Shown here: one piece after another, positions 41,196 through 50,682 of the stretch
How positions within the stretch are numbered: the first letter of the stretch is position 1
Layout of the letters: every line of letters begins with the position of its first letter
Source of the DNA: Demequina flava
Lineage (GTDB): Bacteria; Actinomycetota; Actinomycetes; Actinomycetales; Demequinaceae
Assembly: GCF_000975035.1 (NCBI RefSeq)
Contig: NZ_BBRA01000002.1
Coordinates: 248,001 to 312,000 of the forward strand
Direction of reading: 5' to 3'
DNA length: 64,000 nt
Made by a program: the position numbers and the translations under genes
The notes under the pieces: model-generated
What the model was told of the DNA's origin: nothing
Seen by the model: only the letters and a program-made list of their open reading frames with translations
The model's database searches: none

Positions 41196-42632
41196 TTAAG
41201 CCTCGACCTCGGAGCGGTCCCCCGACCACAGCGTGTGGAAGGTGCCCTCTGAGTCGATGCGCTTGTACGTGTGTGCACCGAAGAAGTCGCGCTGGCCCTG
41301 GATCACGGCAGCGGGCAGGCGCTCCGCGCGCAGCGCGTCGTAGTACGACAGCGACGACGAGAACGCAGGTGCTGGCACTCCCGCAAGAGCGGCCTGCGAC
41401 ACGACGCGACGCCATGCCGAGAGGCCACCGGCAACGGCGTCCGCAAAGTACGGGTCAACGAGCAGCGAGGCCAGGTCGGCGTCGCGCTCGTAGGCCTCGG
41501 TGATGCGGTCGAGGAAGCGTGCACGGATGATGCAGCCCTCGCGCCAAATCTTCGCCATGTCTCCACGCGTGATGTCCCAGCCGTACTCTTCCGAGGCGGC
41601 CTGAATCTGGTCGAATCCCTGCGCATACGCGACAACCTTGGACGCGTACAGAGCGAGGCGGACATCCTCGATGAAGCCTGCACGGTCGCGAATGTGGAAG
41701 TCGGATGCGTTTGCTGCGAGGACCTCGCGGGCCGCCGCACGCTGTGCACGCTGCGACGAGATTGCACGAGCGAACGTGGCCTCGGCGATTCCGGTGACCG
41801 GTGCACCAAGGTCGAGCGCGGACTGCACGGTCCAGCGACCGGTGCCCTTCTGGCCTGCCTCGTCAACGATGACGTCGACGAGGGGCTTGCCCGTCTTCTC
41901 ATCGGTCTGCTTGAGGACCTCTGCCGTCACCTCAATGAGGAAGGAGTCGAGGTCGCCGGAGTTCCACTCGGCGAAAATCTCGCCGATCTCGGCGGGCGTC
42001 AGGTCCAGGCCTGCACGGAGCAGGTCGTAGGCCTCTCCGATGAGCTGCATGTCGGCGTACTCAATGCCGTTGTGGACCATCTTGACGAAGTGACCGGCAC
42101 CGTCGGGGCCGACGTGGGTGCAGCACGGGGTGCCGTCTTCGGCCTTGGCTGCGATCTTCTCGAGGATGGGGCCAAGAGTCTTGTAGGACTCAGCAGGGCC
42201 GCCGGGCATGATCGAGGGGCCCAGGAGCGCGCCCTCCTCACCGCCGGAGACACCAGCACCGACGAAGTGGATGCCCTGCTCGCGCAGTGCGGCTTCGCGA
42301 CGGCGGGTGTCCGGGAAGTGGGCGTTGCCGGCGTCGACGATGATGTCGCCCTTGTCCAACAGCGGGACCAGCGCGTCGATCACGGCGTCTGTGGGTCCGC
42401 CGGCCTGGACCATGACGACGATGGTGCGCGGCGTGGCCAGCGCGTCGACGAAGTCCTGCAGGCTCTCGCAGCCAATGAAGTCACCTTCGGACCCGTGGTC
42501 CTCGACGAGCGACTGCATCTTCTGCGGCGAGCGGTTGTGCACCGCCACTGTGTAGCCGTTACGGGCGAAGTTGCGCGCGAGGTTGCGCCCCATCACCGCC
42601 AGTCCTGTTACACCGATCTGCGCAAGCGCCAT
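41196..42632 (-). CDS. gnd: 6-phosphogluconate dehydrogenase, decarboxylating
   Basis: Oxidises 6-phosphogluconate to ribulose 5-phosphate and CO2 in the pentose phosphate pathway. 478 residues, typical of the long NADP-linked class. The Rossmann start is QIGVTGLAVMGRNLARNFARNGYTVAVHNRSP. The substrate loop is GAGVSGGEEGALLGPSIMPGG, and the catalytic Lys and Glu lie in HFVKMVHNGIEYADMQLIGE. The C-terminal part has DEAGQKGTGRWTVQSALDLG and RRDFFGAHTYKR (as QRDFFGAHTYKR). ATG 42632 follows GAAGGATG. Single-gene unit, divergent from the DUF3000 gene. Confidence 0.97.
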   Translation of the reverse strand: MALAQIGVTGLAVMGRNLARNFARNGYTVAVHNRSPQKMQSLVEDHGSEGDFIGCESLQDFVDALATPRTIVVMVQAGGPTDAVIDALVPLLDKGDIIVDAGNAHFPDTRRREAALREQGIHFVGAGVSGGEEGALLGPSIMPGGPAESYKTLGPILEKIAAKAEDGTPCCTHVGPDGAGHFVKMVHNGIEYADMQLIGEAYDLLRAGLDLTPAEIGEIFAEWNSGDLDSFLIEVTAEVLKQTDEKTGKPLVDVIVDEAGQKGTGRWTVQSALDLGAPVTGIAEATFARAISSQRAQRAAAREVLAANASDFHIRDRAGFIEDVRLALYASKVVAYAQGFDQIQAASEEYGWDITRGDMAKIWREGCIIRARFLDRITEAYERDADLASLLVDPYFADAVAGGLSAWRRVVSQAALAGVPAPAFSSSLSYYDALRAERLPAAVIQGQRDFFGAHTYKRIDSEGTFHTLWSGDRSEVEA

Positions 42633-42740
42633 GGTTCATCCTTCACAAGGTTCGGGGAAGTCGTTCGCGCCACTAGCCTAGTGGCCCCTCGTCGCGTGGC
42701 GTACCGGCTCCACATACGGTCGCGCACCTAGTCTCGGGAC

Positions 42741-43301
42741 ATGGCCAAGGAGTTCCCGGAGGCACCGCCCGCCTTCCGCGACGCACTGATCTCTCTGGGG
42801 CGCGCGCAGACGCGACCAGACGTGACGTTGGCCGAGAGTCCCGCTCCGTCAAAGATCGCGCCCTACGCAGTCGCGGTCAACGGCGAGGTGACGGCTCCTG
42901 ACACTGACGGGACGGGACGATTCGTGCTCTTGCACGACCCCGCCGGGAACGACGCGTGGGAGGGCGACTTCCGCATCATCGCGCTGGTCAAGGCCGCAGT
43001 GACGCCCGAGGCCGGTGGGGACGATATCTGGGCCGACGTTGCGTGGTCCTGGCTCGAAGACGCTCTGGCTGGCGTCGAGCACCGCGCTTTGGGCGGTACA
43101 GTCACCAAGATTCTCAACCGCTCCTATGGCGAGCTCGCCGAGCGTCCTCAGGACGTGCATGTCGAGCTGCGGGTCTCCTGGACCCCGCTAGATCCGCAGA
43201 TGGAGCCGCACATCCAGGCTTGGACCGAGCTACTGGCCGCATGCGCAGGCGTGCCGCCGTTGCCAGAAGGAGTGACCATGCTTCCAGGAAGCACTTCATG
43301 A
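42741..43301 (+). CDS. DUF3000-domain protein
   Basis: 186 residues with the actinobacterial DUF3000 pattern: PPAFRDALISLGRAQTRPDV, SPAPSKIAPYAVAVNGEV and DIWADVAWSWLEDAL. Function is unknown. It is translationally coupled to the RNase D-like gene (ATGA overlap at 43298), an arrangement common in actinomycetes that hints at a shared role in RNA metabolism, but no motif proves this. No signal peptide or membrane helix. Confidence 0.85.
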   Translation: MAKEFPEAPPAFRDALISLGRAQTRPDVTLAESPAPSKIAPYAVAVNGEVTAPDTDGTGRFVLLHDPAGNDAWEGDFRIIALVKAAVTPEAGGDDIWADVAWSWLEDALAGVEHRALGGTVTKILNRSYGELAERPQDVHVELRVSWTPLDPQMEPHIQAWTELLAACAGVPPLPEGVTMLPGSTS

Positions 43302-44596
43302 GCGAAACGGCCGAACCTGTCGAGGCAGACGACACACCCGCTGCCACTCCCTTGACGGAGCCCGCTGGCGGGGTTCCACCAGTGATCGACACGATCGAGG
43401 CGCTCGAGGCCATGGCGAGCGAGTTTGCAGCGGCCTCCGGTCCCATCGCGGCCGATGCTGAGCGCGCCTCAGGGTTCCGCTACGGCCAGGCCACCTACTT
43501 GGCACAGTTCAAGCGCGCCGGCACGTCCATCGCTCTCGTCGACACGGCCGCGGTTCCGGACTTGTCCATCCTGAACGACGCGTTTGGTGACGCGGAGTGG
43601 GTCTTCCACGCCGCGAGCCAGGACCTTCCCGGTATGCATGACTTGGGGCTCAAGCCGGCATCGGTCTTCGACACGGAACTTGCAGCGCGTTTGCTGGGTT
43701 GGCCCAAGGTCGGACTTGCCGCGGTGGTTGAGCGCGAACTGGGGCTGGCGCTGGCCAAGGAGCACTCCGCGCAGGACTGGTCGACGCGCCCTCTCCCCCA
43801 CGACTGGCTCGTCTACGCGGCACTGGATGTCGAGATCCTGCTTGAGTTGCGTGACGCGATGCACGGCCACCTCGTGGACGCCAACAAGTTGGAATGGGCG
43901 CGCCAAGAGTTTGAGGCAGTCCGCACCGCACCGCCGCCCCCGCCGCGCGTCGACCCATGGCGCCGAACGTCCGCTTCGCACACCGTTCGCGATCAGCGCG
44001 GACTCGCTGTGGTGCGTGGACTGTGGGAAGCGCGTGAAAAAGAGGCTCAGCGTCGCGACATGTCGCCCGGGCGCGTGCTGCGTGACCGCGCCATCGTGGC
44101 CGCCGCTCTCGCCAAGCCCACGTCGATCGAGGCCCTTGTGAAGGTCCCCGAATGGCACTCGCGCGGTACGAAGCGAGCCGCCCCTCGGTGGTACCCAGCC
44201 ATCGACAAGGCGCTGCGACTGCCAGAGAACAAGCTTCCTTCCAAGCGCGGGCCCCGTGGCGATGGGCCACCTCAGCCGCGAACGTGGAAGGACAAGCGGC
44301 CGGAAGCCGCCGCGCGTCTGAACGCTGCGCGCGAGCGTATTGCTGCGTTGGTCGAGGAACACACGATGCCCGCTGAGAATCTCCTGCAGCCGGACGCGAT
44401 GCGCCGGTGCTGTTGGGAGTATCGCGGCGGTGGCGAAGCGGAGATCCGTCAGTTCTTGGCAAGCCGCAATGCTCGTCAGTGGCAGATCGACCTCACCGCG
44501 CCCGAGTTGGTTGCGGCGTTCGAGGAGGCTGCAGCTGAGGCTGCGGCCCCTGATCCTGAAGCTGACACCACGGACGCAAGTGAGTCATCTGACTAA
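43298..44596 (+). CDS. rnd: RNase D-like 3'-5' exoribonuclease with HRDC domain
   Basis: 432 residues. The DEDD exonuclease domain (about 30-210) shows Exo I as PIAADAERASG (Asp and Glu), Exo II as VFHAASQDLPGMHD (Asp) and Exo III as WLVYAALDVEILLEL (Tyr and Asp), hence the DEDDy class. The HRDC domain follows (about 240-320, RVLRDRAIVAAALAKPTSIEAL), with a further helical region to the end and an Ala/Glu/Asp-rich tail. It probably trims tRNA or other small RNA 3' ends. ATG 43298 overlaps the DUF3000 stop. Ends before a large inverted repeat shared with dxs. Confidence 0.88.
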   Translation: MSETAEPVEADDTPAATPLTEPAGGVPPVIDTIEALEAMASEFAAASGPIAADAERASGFRYGQATYLAQFKRAGTSIALVDTAAVPDLSILNDAFGDAEWVFHAASQDLPGMHDLGLKPASVFDTELAARLLGWPKVGLAAVVERELGLALAKEHSAQDWSTRPLPHDWLVYAALDVEILLELRDAMHGHLVDANKLEWARQEFEAVRTAPPPPPRVDPWRRTSASHTVRDQRGLAVVRGLWEAREKEAQRRDMSPGRVLRDRAIVAAALAKPTSIEALVKVPEWHSRGTKRAAPRWYPAIDKALRLPENKLPSKRGPRGDGPPQPRTWKDKRPEAAARLNAARERIAALVEEHTMPAENLLQPDAMRRCCWEYRGGGEAEIRQFLASRNARQWQIDLTAPELVAAFEEAAAEAAAPDPEADTTDASESSD

Positions 44597-44616
44597 CCTC
44601 TGCCCGCTGCAATCGC

Positions 44617-44708
44617 TTTGACACAAGCGCGTGACAGCCGTGACTGAGGTGGCTGCTGTGTAGGCACATGCGCCCCAGGAGCCACCTGCGTCACAGCGTT
44701 GTGCCAAA
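44617..44708. repeat. Long imperfect inverted repeat between rnd and dxs
   Basis: The outer arms TTTGACACAA (44617-44626) and TTGTGCCAAA (44699-44708) match at 9 of 10 positions. The inner arms GTGACTGAGGTGGCT (44640-44654) and AGCCACCTGCGTCAC (44680-44694) match at 13 of 15. The 168-base intergenic space between the two convergent genes is almost filled by it. It may be a bidirectional terminator, although there is no T-run. Confidence 0.7.
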
Positions 44709-44764
44709 CCGACAGGAGAGACCCTTCGAGTCGCAGGCGAAACCGTGTTGCGTCGGTCGTCGTG

Positions 44765-46627
44765 TCAGTCGTCGCGTAGCGCTGCGAGGGTCGCGTCGGC
44801 GATCGCACTCGCATCCAATCCAGACGCCTCCACAATCTGCGCACGTGAGGCGTGCTGCAGGAATTCGCGCGGCACTCCCCTGTGCAACCACTGTGCCTTC
44901 ACGCCTGCCTGACGTGCGGCATCGGCCCATTCCTGGCCCAAGCCTGCATCCGCAAGGCCATCCTCGATGGTGACGACCCAGTCGCAATCCTTGACCAGCT
45001 CGACGAGTCCCTCTGGTACCGGGTGCACCCACGTTGCCGACGCTGCCAGCACGTCGATGCCGTCCGCGGCGATCTTCTCTGCGGCGTCAACGGCAGTGGT
45101 CGCCATGGGTCCAAGACCCAAGACCGCAACCTGGGGCTGCTCACCGTGCTCGGCCAGAATGTCCATCGCACCCACGGAGCGCGCGGCGGGAAGGTCGTCC
45201 CCCACCGGGCCCTTGGGATAGCGCACCACTGTCGGAGCGTCATCGACTGCGATGGCCTCCCGGAACGCCTGGCGCATACTCGGAGCGTCACGCGGCGCAG
45301 CAATCTGGAGAGTCGGAACGTGACGCAGCAACGCCATGTCCCACATGCCGTTGTGGCTGGGACCGTCGTCGCCGGTGATTCCGGCTCGGTCCAGCATGAA
45401 CGTCACACCGGCTCCATGCAGCGCGGCATCTAGCAATACCTGGTCGAACGCACGATTGAGGAATGTCGCATAGACCGCAAACACAGGATGCATCCCTGCG
45501 AATGCCAACCCTGCTGCTGATGTGACGGCGTGCTGCTCGGCGATGCCGACATCGATCACGCGCTCGGGGAAGGCCTCGGCAAAGGGCTGCAGGCCCACCG
45601 GCTGCAGCATCGCCGCAGTGATGCCAACGAGGTCGTCACGCTCGCGACCGGCTGCGAGCATCTCTTCAGCAAACACCTTGGTCCAGCCAAACCGGCTGGG
45701 CTTCACAGGTAGCCCGGTTTCGGGGTGGATCTTGCCCACTGCATGGAAGCGGTCAGCGACGTCCTCTTCGGCCGGGATGTAGCCTCGCCCCTTCTCCGTC
45801 AGCACGTGCACCAAGACGGGTCCGCCGTAGTCGCGCGCGTGCGTCAGCGCGGCCTCAACTTGCTCGAGGTCGTGACCGTCGACCGGTCCTACATACTTGA
45901 GCCCGAGGTCTTCGAACATGCCCGGCTCAGTGATCAGGCCCTTCACAGCACGCTTGCCATGCATGACGGTCTTGTACGTGAAGGTACGCATGGGGCCGCG
46001 GTCCTTGAAGGTGCGCTTTCCCCACCCCAGGAACTGTTCATAGCGAGGATCGGTGCGGATACCGTCCAGGCGGCGAGCCAGACCACCGATCGTGGGCGCA
46101 TAGGAGCGACCGTTGTCGTTCACGACGATGACCACGCGGTCCTGGGTGTCGGACACCGAGTTCAGCGCTTCCCACGCCATGCCTCCGGTCAGCGCCCCAT
46201 CGCCAATCACGGCCACGGCGGTGCGGTCATCTTCGCCGCGCAGCGCGTAGCCACGTGCGATTCCGGTTGCCCACGACAGCGAGGTCGACGCGTGCGAATT
46301 CTCTACGACGTCGTGCTCAGACTCACTTCGCTGGGGGTAGCCGGCCAGTCCGCCGCGGCTACGCAGGTTCGAGAAATCCTGGCGGCCCGTCAACAGCTTG
46401 TGCACGTAGGACTGGTGGCCGGTGTCGAACACGAGGGTGTCACGCGGAGAGTCAAAGACGCGGTGGAGCCCAAGTGTGAGCTCAACGACCCCGAGGTTGG
46501 GACCGAGGTGGCCTCCGGTGCGCGACACGGAATCCACGAGAACGTCACGGATCTCGGATGCGAGCTCCGTCAATTCCTCTTGGTTCAGCGCGCGAACATC
46601 CTGCGGCTGTGAAATGCGCTCGAGCAC
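44765..46627 (-). CDS. dxs: 1-deoxy-D-xylulose-5-phosphate synthase
   Basis: First enzyme of the MEP isoprenoid pathway; condenses pyruvate and glyceraldehyde 3-phosphate with thiamine diphosphate. 620 residues. The first domain has RTGGHLGPNLGVVELTLGLH and the TPP motif VIGDGALTGGMAWEALN. Further on are YIPAEEDVADRFHAVGKI, DVGIAEQHAVTSAAGLAFAG (catalytic Glu), DRAGITGDDGPSHNGMWDM, and the C-terminal transketolase domain. GTG 46627 is preceded by AGGAGG. It stands alone between a hairpin terminator after aconitase and the long inverted repeat. Confidence 0.97.
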   Translation of the reverse strand: MLERISQPQDVRALNQEELTELASEIRDVLVDSVSRTGGHLGPNLGVVELTLGLHRVFDSPRDTLVFDTGHQSYVHKLLTGRQDFSNLRSRGGLAGYPQRSESEHDVVENSHASTSLSWATGIARGYALRGEDDRTAVAVIGDGALTGGMAWEALNSVSDTQDRVVIVVNDNGRSYAPTIGGLARRLDGIRTDPRYEQFLGWGKRTFKDRGPMRTFTYKTVMHGKRAVKGLITEPGMFEDLGLKYVGPVDGHDLEQVEAALTHARDYGGPVLVHVLTEKGRGYIPAEEDVADRFHAVGKIHPETGLPVKPSRFGWTKVFAEEMLAAGRERDDLVGITAAMLQPVGLQPFAEAFPERVIDVGIAEQHAVTSAAGLAFAGMHPVFAVYATFLNRAFDQVLLDAALHGAGVTFMLDRAGITGDDGPSHNGMWDMALLRHVPTLQIAAPRDAPSMRQAFREAIAVDDAPTVVRYPKGPVGDDLPAARSVGAMDILAEHGEQPQVAVLGLGPMATTAVDAAEKIAADGIDVLAASATWVHPVPEGLVELVKDCDWVVTIEDGLADAGLGQEWADAARQAGVKAQWLHRGVPREFLQHASRAQIVEASGLDASAIADATLAALRDD

Positions 46628-46689
46628 GCAACCCTCCTGTGACTGACTAGATGACCACTGTACGGCGATAGACCTGGAAGATGGAGCAA

Positions 46690-46719
46690 AGGGCGCCGCG
46701 ACGTGTGTCGCGGCGCCCT
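46690..46719 (-). terminator. Terminator after aconitase
   Basis: A 13-bp perfect stem AGGGCGCCGCGAC/GTCGCGGCGCCCT with a four-base loop, followed on the minus strand by TTTGC. It lies 22 bases after the aconitase stop. Confidence 0.8.
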
Positions 46720-46740
46720 CGGCTCATACCTGGTCTTGAG

Positions 46741-49419
46741 TTACGACACCAGCGAACGCAGCACGTACTGCAGAATGCCGCCGTTGCGGAAGTAGTCCGC
46801 TTCGCCGGGGGTGTCGATGCGGACGACTGCGTCGAACTCGACGACAGTGCCGTCAGTCTTGGTCGCCTTCACGGGAAGGGTCCGCGGGTGATCGCCGTCG
46901 CTGAATGCGCTCACGCCGACGATGTCGAAGGACTCCGTACCGTCCAGTCCAAGCGTCGCGGCCGACTGGCCCTCCGGGAACTGCAACGGAAGCACGCCCA
47001 TGCCGATGAGGTTCGAGCGGTGAATGCGCTCGAAGCTCTCGGTGATGACTGCACGCACGCCCAGCAGGCTGGTGCCCTTAGCGGCCCAGTCACGCGAGGA
47101 TCCCGAGCCGTACTCCTTACCGGCCAGCACGACCAGCGGGGTGTCGGCAGCGGCGTAGTCCTGTGCCGCGTCGTAGATGGTGTCCTGCGCGTCCTTGATG
47201 AAGTTGTAGGTGAAACCACCCTCGACGCCATCCAGGAGCAGGTTGCGCAGGCGAATGTTCGCGAACGTTCCGCGAATCATGACCTCGTGGTTACCGCGAC
47301 GTGAGCCGTACGAGTTGTAGTCACGACGCTCGATGCCGTGGTCCGCAAGGTACTTGCCGGCCGGCGAGTCTGCCTTGATGGCACCTGCAGGCGAAATGTG
47401 GTCGGTCGTGACCGAGTCGCCCAGGAGGGCCAGCACACGCGCACCGGCGATGTCCTTGACCGGCTTAGGGGTCGCCTCCATGCCCTCGAAGTACGGGGGC
47501 TTGCGCACGTAGGTCGACTCGCCGTCCCACTCGAAGGTCTTGCCATCCGGCGTGGGAAGTCCGCGCCAGCGCTCGTCACCGGCGAAGACGTCCGCGTAGT
47601 CCTTGGCGAACATCTCTTCCGTGATCGAGGACTGGACGATCGACTCCACCTCGGTGGGGTCGGGCCAGATGTCACGCAGAAAGATGTCGTTGCCGTCTGC
47701 GTCCTGACCCAGCGCGTCGTTCTCAAAGTCGTGGTGCATGGTGCCGGCGAGCGCATAGGCGATGACCAGTGGCGGCGAGGCCAAGTAGTTCATCTTCACG
47801 TCCGGGTTAATGCGGCCCTCAAAGTTGCGGTTTCCGGACAGCACGGACACCACTGCGAGGTCGTGCTCGTTGACGGCGTTCGACACGGGCTCAGGCAGCG
47901 GACCGGAGTTACCGATGCAGGTCGTGCAGCCGTAGCCCACCAGGTGGTAGCCCAGCTTCTCGAGGTCGCCCCACAGGCCGGCCTTCTCGTAGTAGTCGGT
48001 GACGACCTGCGAACCAGGTGCCATCGACGTCTTGACCCACGGCTTGACTCCCAGGCCCAACTTGTTGGCGTTGCGCGCCAGGAGCGCGGCGGCCAGCATG
48101 ACAGAGGGGTTCGAGGTGTTGGTGCACGAGGTGATCGACGCGATCACGACGTCACCGTCCTTCAGAGGAACCTCGGTACCGTCCTCGTCGATGTAAGTGC
48201 CGTGGCCGCCCTTGGAACTCTTGTAGTTCTCGAGGTCCTTGCCGAACTGTTCCTTCGAGTCCGTCAGCGCGACGCGGTCCTGCGGACGCTTGGGGCCGGC
48301 GATAGAGGGGACAACCGTCGACAGGTCGAGCTCGATGTACTCGGAGAACACGGGCTCCACGTAGCCCTCAGCGGAGGGGTCGTGCCACATGCCCTGCTCC
48401 TTGCAGTACGCCTCGACCAGCTTGACCTGGTCGTCGGAGCGTCCAGTGAGGCGCAGGTAGTCGATCGTGACGTCGTCGATGGGGAACATCGCGGCGGTCG
48501 AGCCGAACTCGGGCGACATGTTGCCGATCGTGGCGCGGTTGGCCAGCGGCACTGCGCCGACACCCTCGCCGTAGAACTCGACAAACTTGCCGACCACGCC
48601 GTGCTGGCGCAGCATCTGGGTGATCGTGAGCACGACGTCGGTCGCCGTCGCACCGGAAGGGATCTCGCCGGTGAGCTTGAAGCCCACGACCTTGGGGATC
48701 AGCATCGAGACGGGCTGGCCCAGCATCGCGGCCTCTGCCTCGATACCGCCCACGCCCCAGCCCAGGACACCCAGGCCGTTGATCATCGTGGTGTGCGAGT
48801 CGGTGCCCACACAGGAGTCGGGGTAGGCCTGGACCGTGCCGTCTTCGTCGCGGGTCATGACGCCACGCGCCAAGTACTCGAGGTTGACCTGGTGGACGAT
48901 TCCGGTGCCCGGGGGGACGACCTTGAAGTTGTCGAATGCCGTCTGTCCCCAGCGGAGGAACTGGTAACGCTCGCGGTTGCGCTCGTACTCAAGCTTGGTG
49001 TTGAGTTCGAGTGCGTCCTTGCGGCCAAAGACGTCGATGACGACGGAGTGGTCAATGACCATCTCGGCAGGCGCAAGCGGGTTGATAACAGCGGGGTCGC
49101 CGCCAAGTTCGACGACAGCCTCACGCATCGTGGCAAGGTCCACGACGCACGGAACGCCGGTGAAGTCCTGCATCACGACACGGGCAGGAGTGAACTGAAT
49201 TTCGGTATCAGGGGCGGCCTGCGGGTCCCACGAGGCAAGCGCCTGCACGTGATCGGCCGTGATGTTCGCGCCGTCCTCGGTGCGCAGCAGTGCCTCGGCT
49301 AGGACCTTCAACGAGAAGGGAAGCTTCTCCAGACCGGGTACCGCACCGAGGCGGTAGATCTCGTAGGCCTTGTCGTCCACGTTCAGCGTGGCTTTGGCTC
49401 CCAAAGTGTTCTCGCTCAT
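46741..49419 (-). CDS. acn: Aconitate hydratase A
   Basis: Isomerises citrate to isocitrate in the TCA cycle. 892 residues, the usual IRP1/AcnA length. The iron-sulfur cysteines are in [12 protein letters not shown] and [14 protein letters not shown]. Substrate and swivel-domain signatures are [55 protein letters not shown] and [19 protein letters not shown]. The ATG at 49419 is favoured over 49425 because the GGAGG site then lies at a normal distance. In related organisms aconitase is often followed by a regulator; here dxs follows instead. Confidence 0.97.
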   Translation of the reverse strand: MSENTLGAKATLNVDDKAYEIYRLGAVPGLEKLPFSLKVLAEALLRTEDGANITADHVQALASWDPQAAPDTEIQFTPARVVMQDFTGVPCVVDLATMREAVVELGGDPAVINPLAPAEMVIDHSVVIDVFGRKDALELNTKLEYERNRERYQFLRWGQTAFDNFKVVPPGTGIVHQVNLEYLARGVMTRDEDGTVQAYPDSCVGTDSHTTMINGLGVLGWGVGGIEAEAAMLGQPVSMLIPKVVGFKLTGEIPSGATATDVVLTITQMLRQHGVVGKFVEFYGEGVGAVPLANRATIGNMSPEFGSTAAMFPIDDVTIDYLRLTGRSDDQVKLVEAYCKEQGMWHDPSAEGYVEPVFSEYIELDLSTVVPSIAGPKRPQDRVALTDSKEQFGKDLENYKSSKGGHGTYIDEDGTEVPLKDGDVVIASITSCTNTSNPSVMLAAALLARNANKLGLGVKPWVKTSMAPGSQVVTDYYEKAGLWGDLEKLGYHLVGYGCTTCIGNSGPLPEPVSNAVNEHDLAVVSVLSGNRNFEGRINPDVKMNYLASPPLVIAYALAGTMHHDFENDALGQDADGNDIFLRDIWPDPTEVESIVQSSITEEMFAKDYADVFAGDERWRGLPTPDGKTFEWDGESTYVRKPPYFEGMEATPKPVKDIAGARVLALLGDSVTTDHISPAGAIKADSPAGKYLADHGIERRDYNSYGSRRGNHEVMIRGTFANIRLRNLLLDGVEGGFTYNFIKDAQDTIYDAAQDYAAADTPLVVLAGKEYGSGSSRDWAAKGTSLLGVRAVITESFERIHRSNLIGMGVLPLQFPEGQSAATLGLDGTESFDIVGVSAFSDGDHPRTLPVKATKTDGTVVEFDAVVRIDTPGEADYFRNGGILQYVLRSLVS

Positions 49420-49485
49420 GCACATCCTCCGTTGGTGTTGACCGGCGTCCAGTCTACCGGCCCTGGTGCCCAGCCGATGTTTGTA

Positions 49486-50682
49486 TCAGCGGCGCTCAAA
49501 GGTCGCCACTGTCTCGACATGGTGGGTCATGGGAAACAGGTCATGGGCCGTGGCGTCGACTAGCGAGTAGCCGTGCTCGGCTAACGTCGCCGTGTCACGC
49601 GCCAAGGCCACGGGGTCGCAGGCAACATACACGATCCGTGGCACGCCCACCATGGCCTCGAGGGTCGCGGCACCTGCGCCCGAGCGCGGTGGATCAAGCA
49701 CAATCGCATCCATAGGGCCGATGCCCGCTTGCAGTGTGCGGCGCACGTCGCCCTGGACAATGCGGGCGCTGGGCGCCGCGTGACAGTTGCGCTTGGCGGC
49801 GCGCGATGCGTCGGCGTCGGCCTCGACCGACAGCACCTCGCGGCCCGTGGCGGCCAGGGGCAGTGTGAACAGGCCCGCACCCGCGTACAGGTCAGCAACT
49901 CGTTCGGCATCCCCCACGCGATCCAGCACTTCCTGCGCGAGGAGCGCGGGGGCTTCGACGTGAACCTGCCAAAACCCATCCGTGGCGACCTTAAAGTCAT
50001 GTGTCGCGCCACCGGCCGTGAAGGATTGTCGCACCGTCCGCGGCGCATTCGGGCGCTTGTCGAGCCGGCCCGCATTCCAGGGAACACCGTCGACCGTCGC
50101 TCGCACTGCGCCGTCAGAGCCCTGTGCAAGCGAGATCCGCGCACCGGCACGAATCCGCATGCTCAGCAGGAGCTCCTCAAGTTCCGGAGTGGCCAGTGGC
50201 ATCGACTCCAACGCGTGGAGGTCACGCGAACGGTGGCCGCGCATCGCTGGTCGGCCCTCGGCATCGGTCGTTGCGGAGACGCGGGTCCGGTACGCCAGTC
50301 CCCCGCGCTCGTCCTCGCCGGGCGCAGCCACAACCTCGCCAGGAAAATCTCTCTTCGCAAAGCGCTCGAAGGACTCTTGCAGGACCGCGGCCTTCCAGCG
50401 CCGCTGGCCTGCCAAGGAGACATGTCCAAGCTCTCCCCCGCCCACACCTCCAGCTCCGGCCTGGGGCCAGGGGGACGGCACCCGGTCTTCCGATGCCTCA
50501 AGAATCTCCACAGCATCGGCCCGCCAGAGCTTTGCATCGTCACCGGACTCGGTCAGCCGTGCTCGCACCTTCTCGCCGGGCAACGCATGGCGGACAAAGA
50601 CCACCCGTCCATCGAGTCGGGCGACGCAGTGGCCGCCGTGCGCGGGAGCACCGACCTCAAGCTCGATCAGCGCTTCGGTCAC
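49486..50682 (-). CDS. TrmA/RlmD-family RNA (uracil-5-)-methyltransferase with TRAM domain
   Basis: 398 residues. The N-terminal TRAM OB-fold (about 1-60, from IELEVGAPAHGGHCVARLDG) precedes the methyltransferase domain with DLYAGAGLFTLPLA (SAM site), IVLDPPRSGAG, and the catalytic Cys in VYVACDPVALARD. The closing base/Glu region is MTHHVETVATFERR. The four cysteines that bind an iron-sulfur cluster in RlmD (near residues 75-95) are missing; the region is Gly/Pro-rich. GTG 50682 follows GAGGAG and overlaps the permease stop. Target (23S rRNA or tRNA uridine) is not resolved by sequence. Confidence 0.88.
   Translation of the reverse strand: MTEALIELEVGAPAHGGHCVARLDGRVVFVRHALPGEKVRARLTESGDDAKLWRADAVEILEASEDRVPSPWPQAGAGGVGGGELGHVSLAGQRRWKAAVLQESFERFAKRDFPGEVVAAPGEDERGGLAYRTRVSATTDAEGRPAMRGHRSRDLHALESMPLATPELEELLLSMRIRAGARISLAQGSDGAVRATVDGVPWNAGRLDKRPNAPRTVRQSFTAGGATHDFKVATDGFWQVHVEAPALLAQEVLDRVGDAERVADLYAGAGLFTLPLAATGREVLSVEADADASRAAKRNCHAAPSARIVQGDVRRTLQAGIGPMDAIVLDPPRSGAGAATLEAMVGVPRIVYVACDPVALARDTATLAEHGYSLVDATAHDLFPMTHHVETVATFERR

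Noticed and set aside
41271-42731. 486-codon open frame on plus, antisense to gnd
   Set aside because: Shadow of gnd with no family resemblance.
47338-49302. 654-codon open frame on plus, antisense to aconitase
   Set aside because: Shadow of the aconitase gene; composition and lack of domains show no coding origin.
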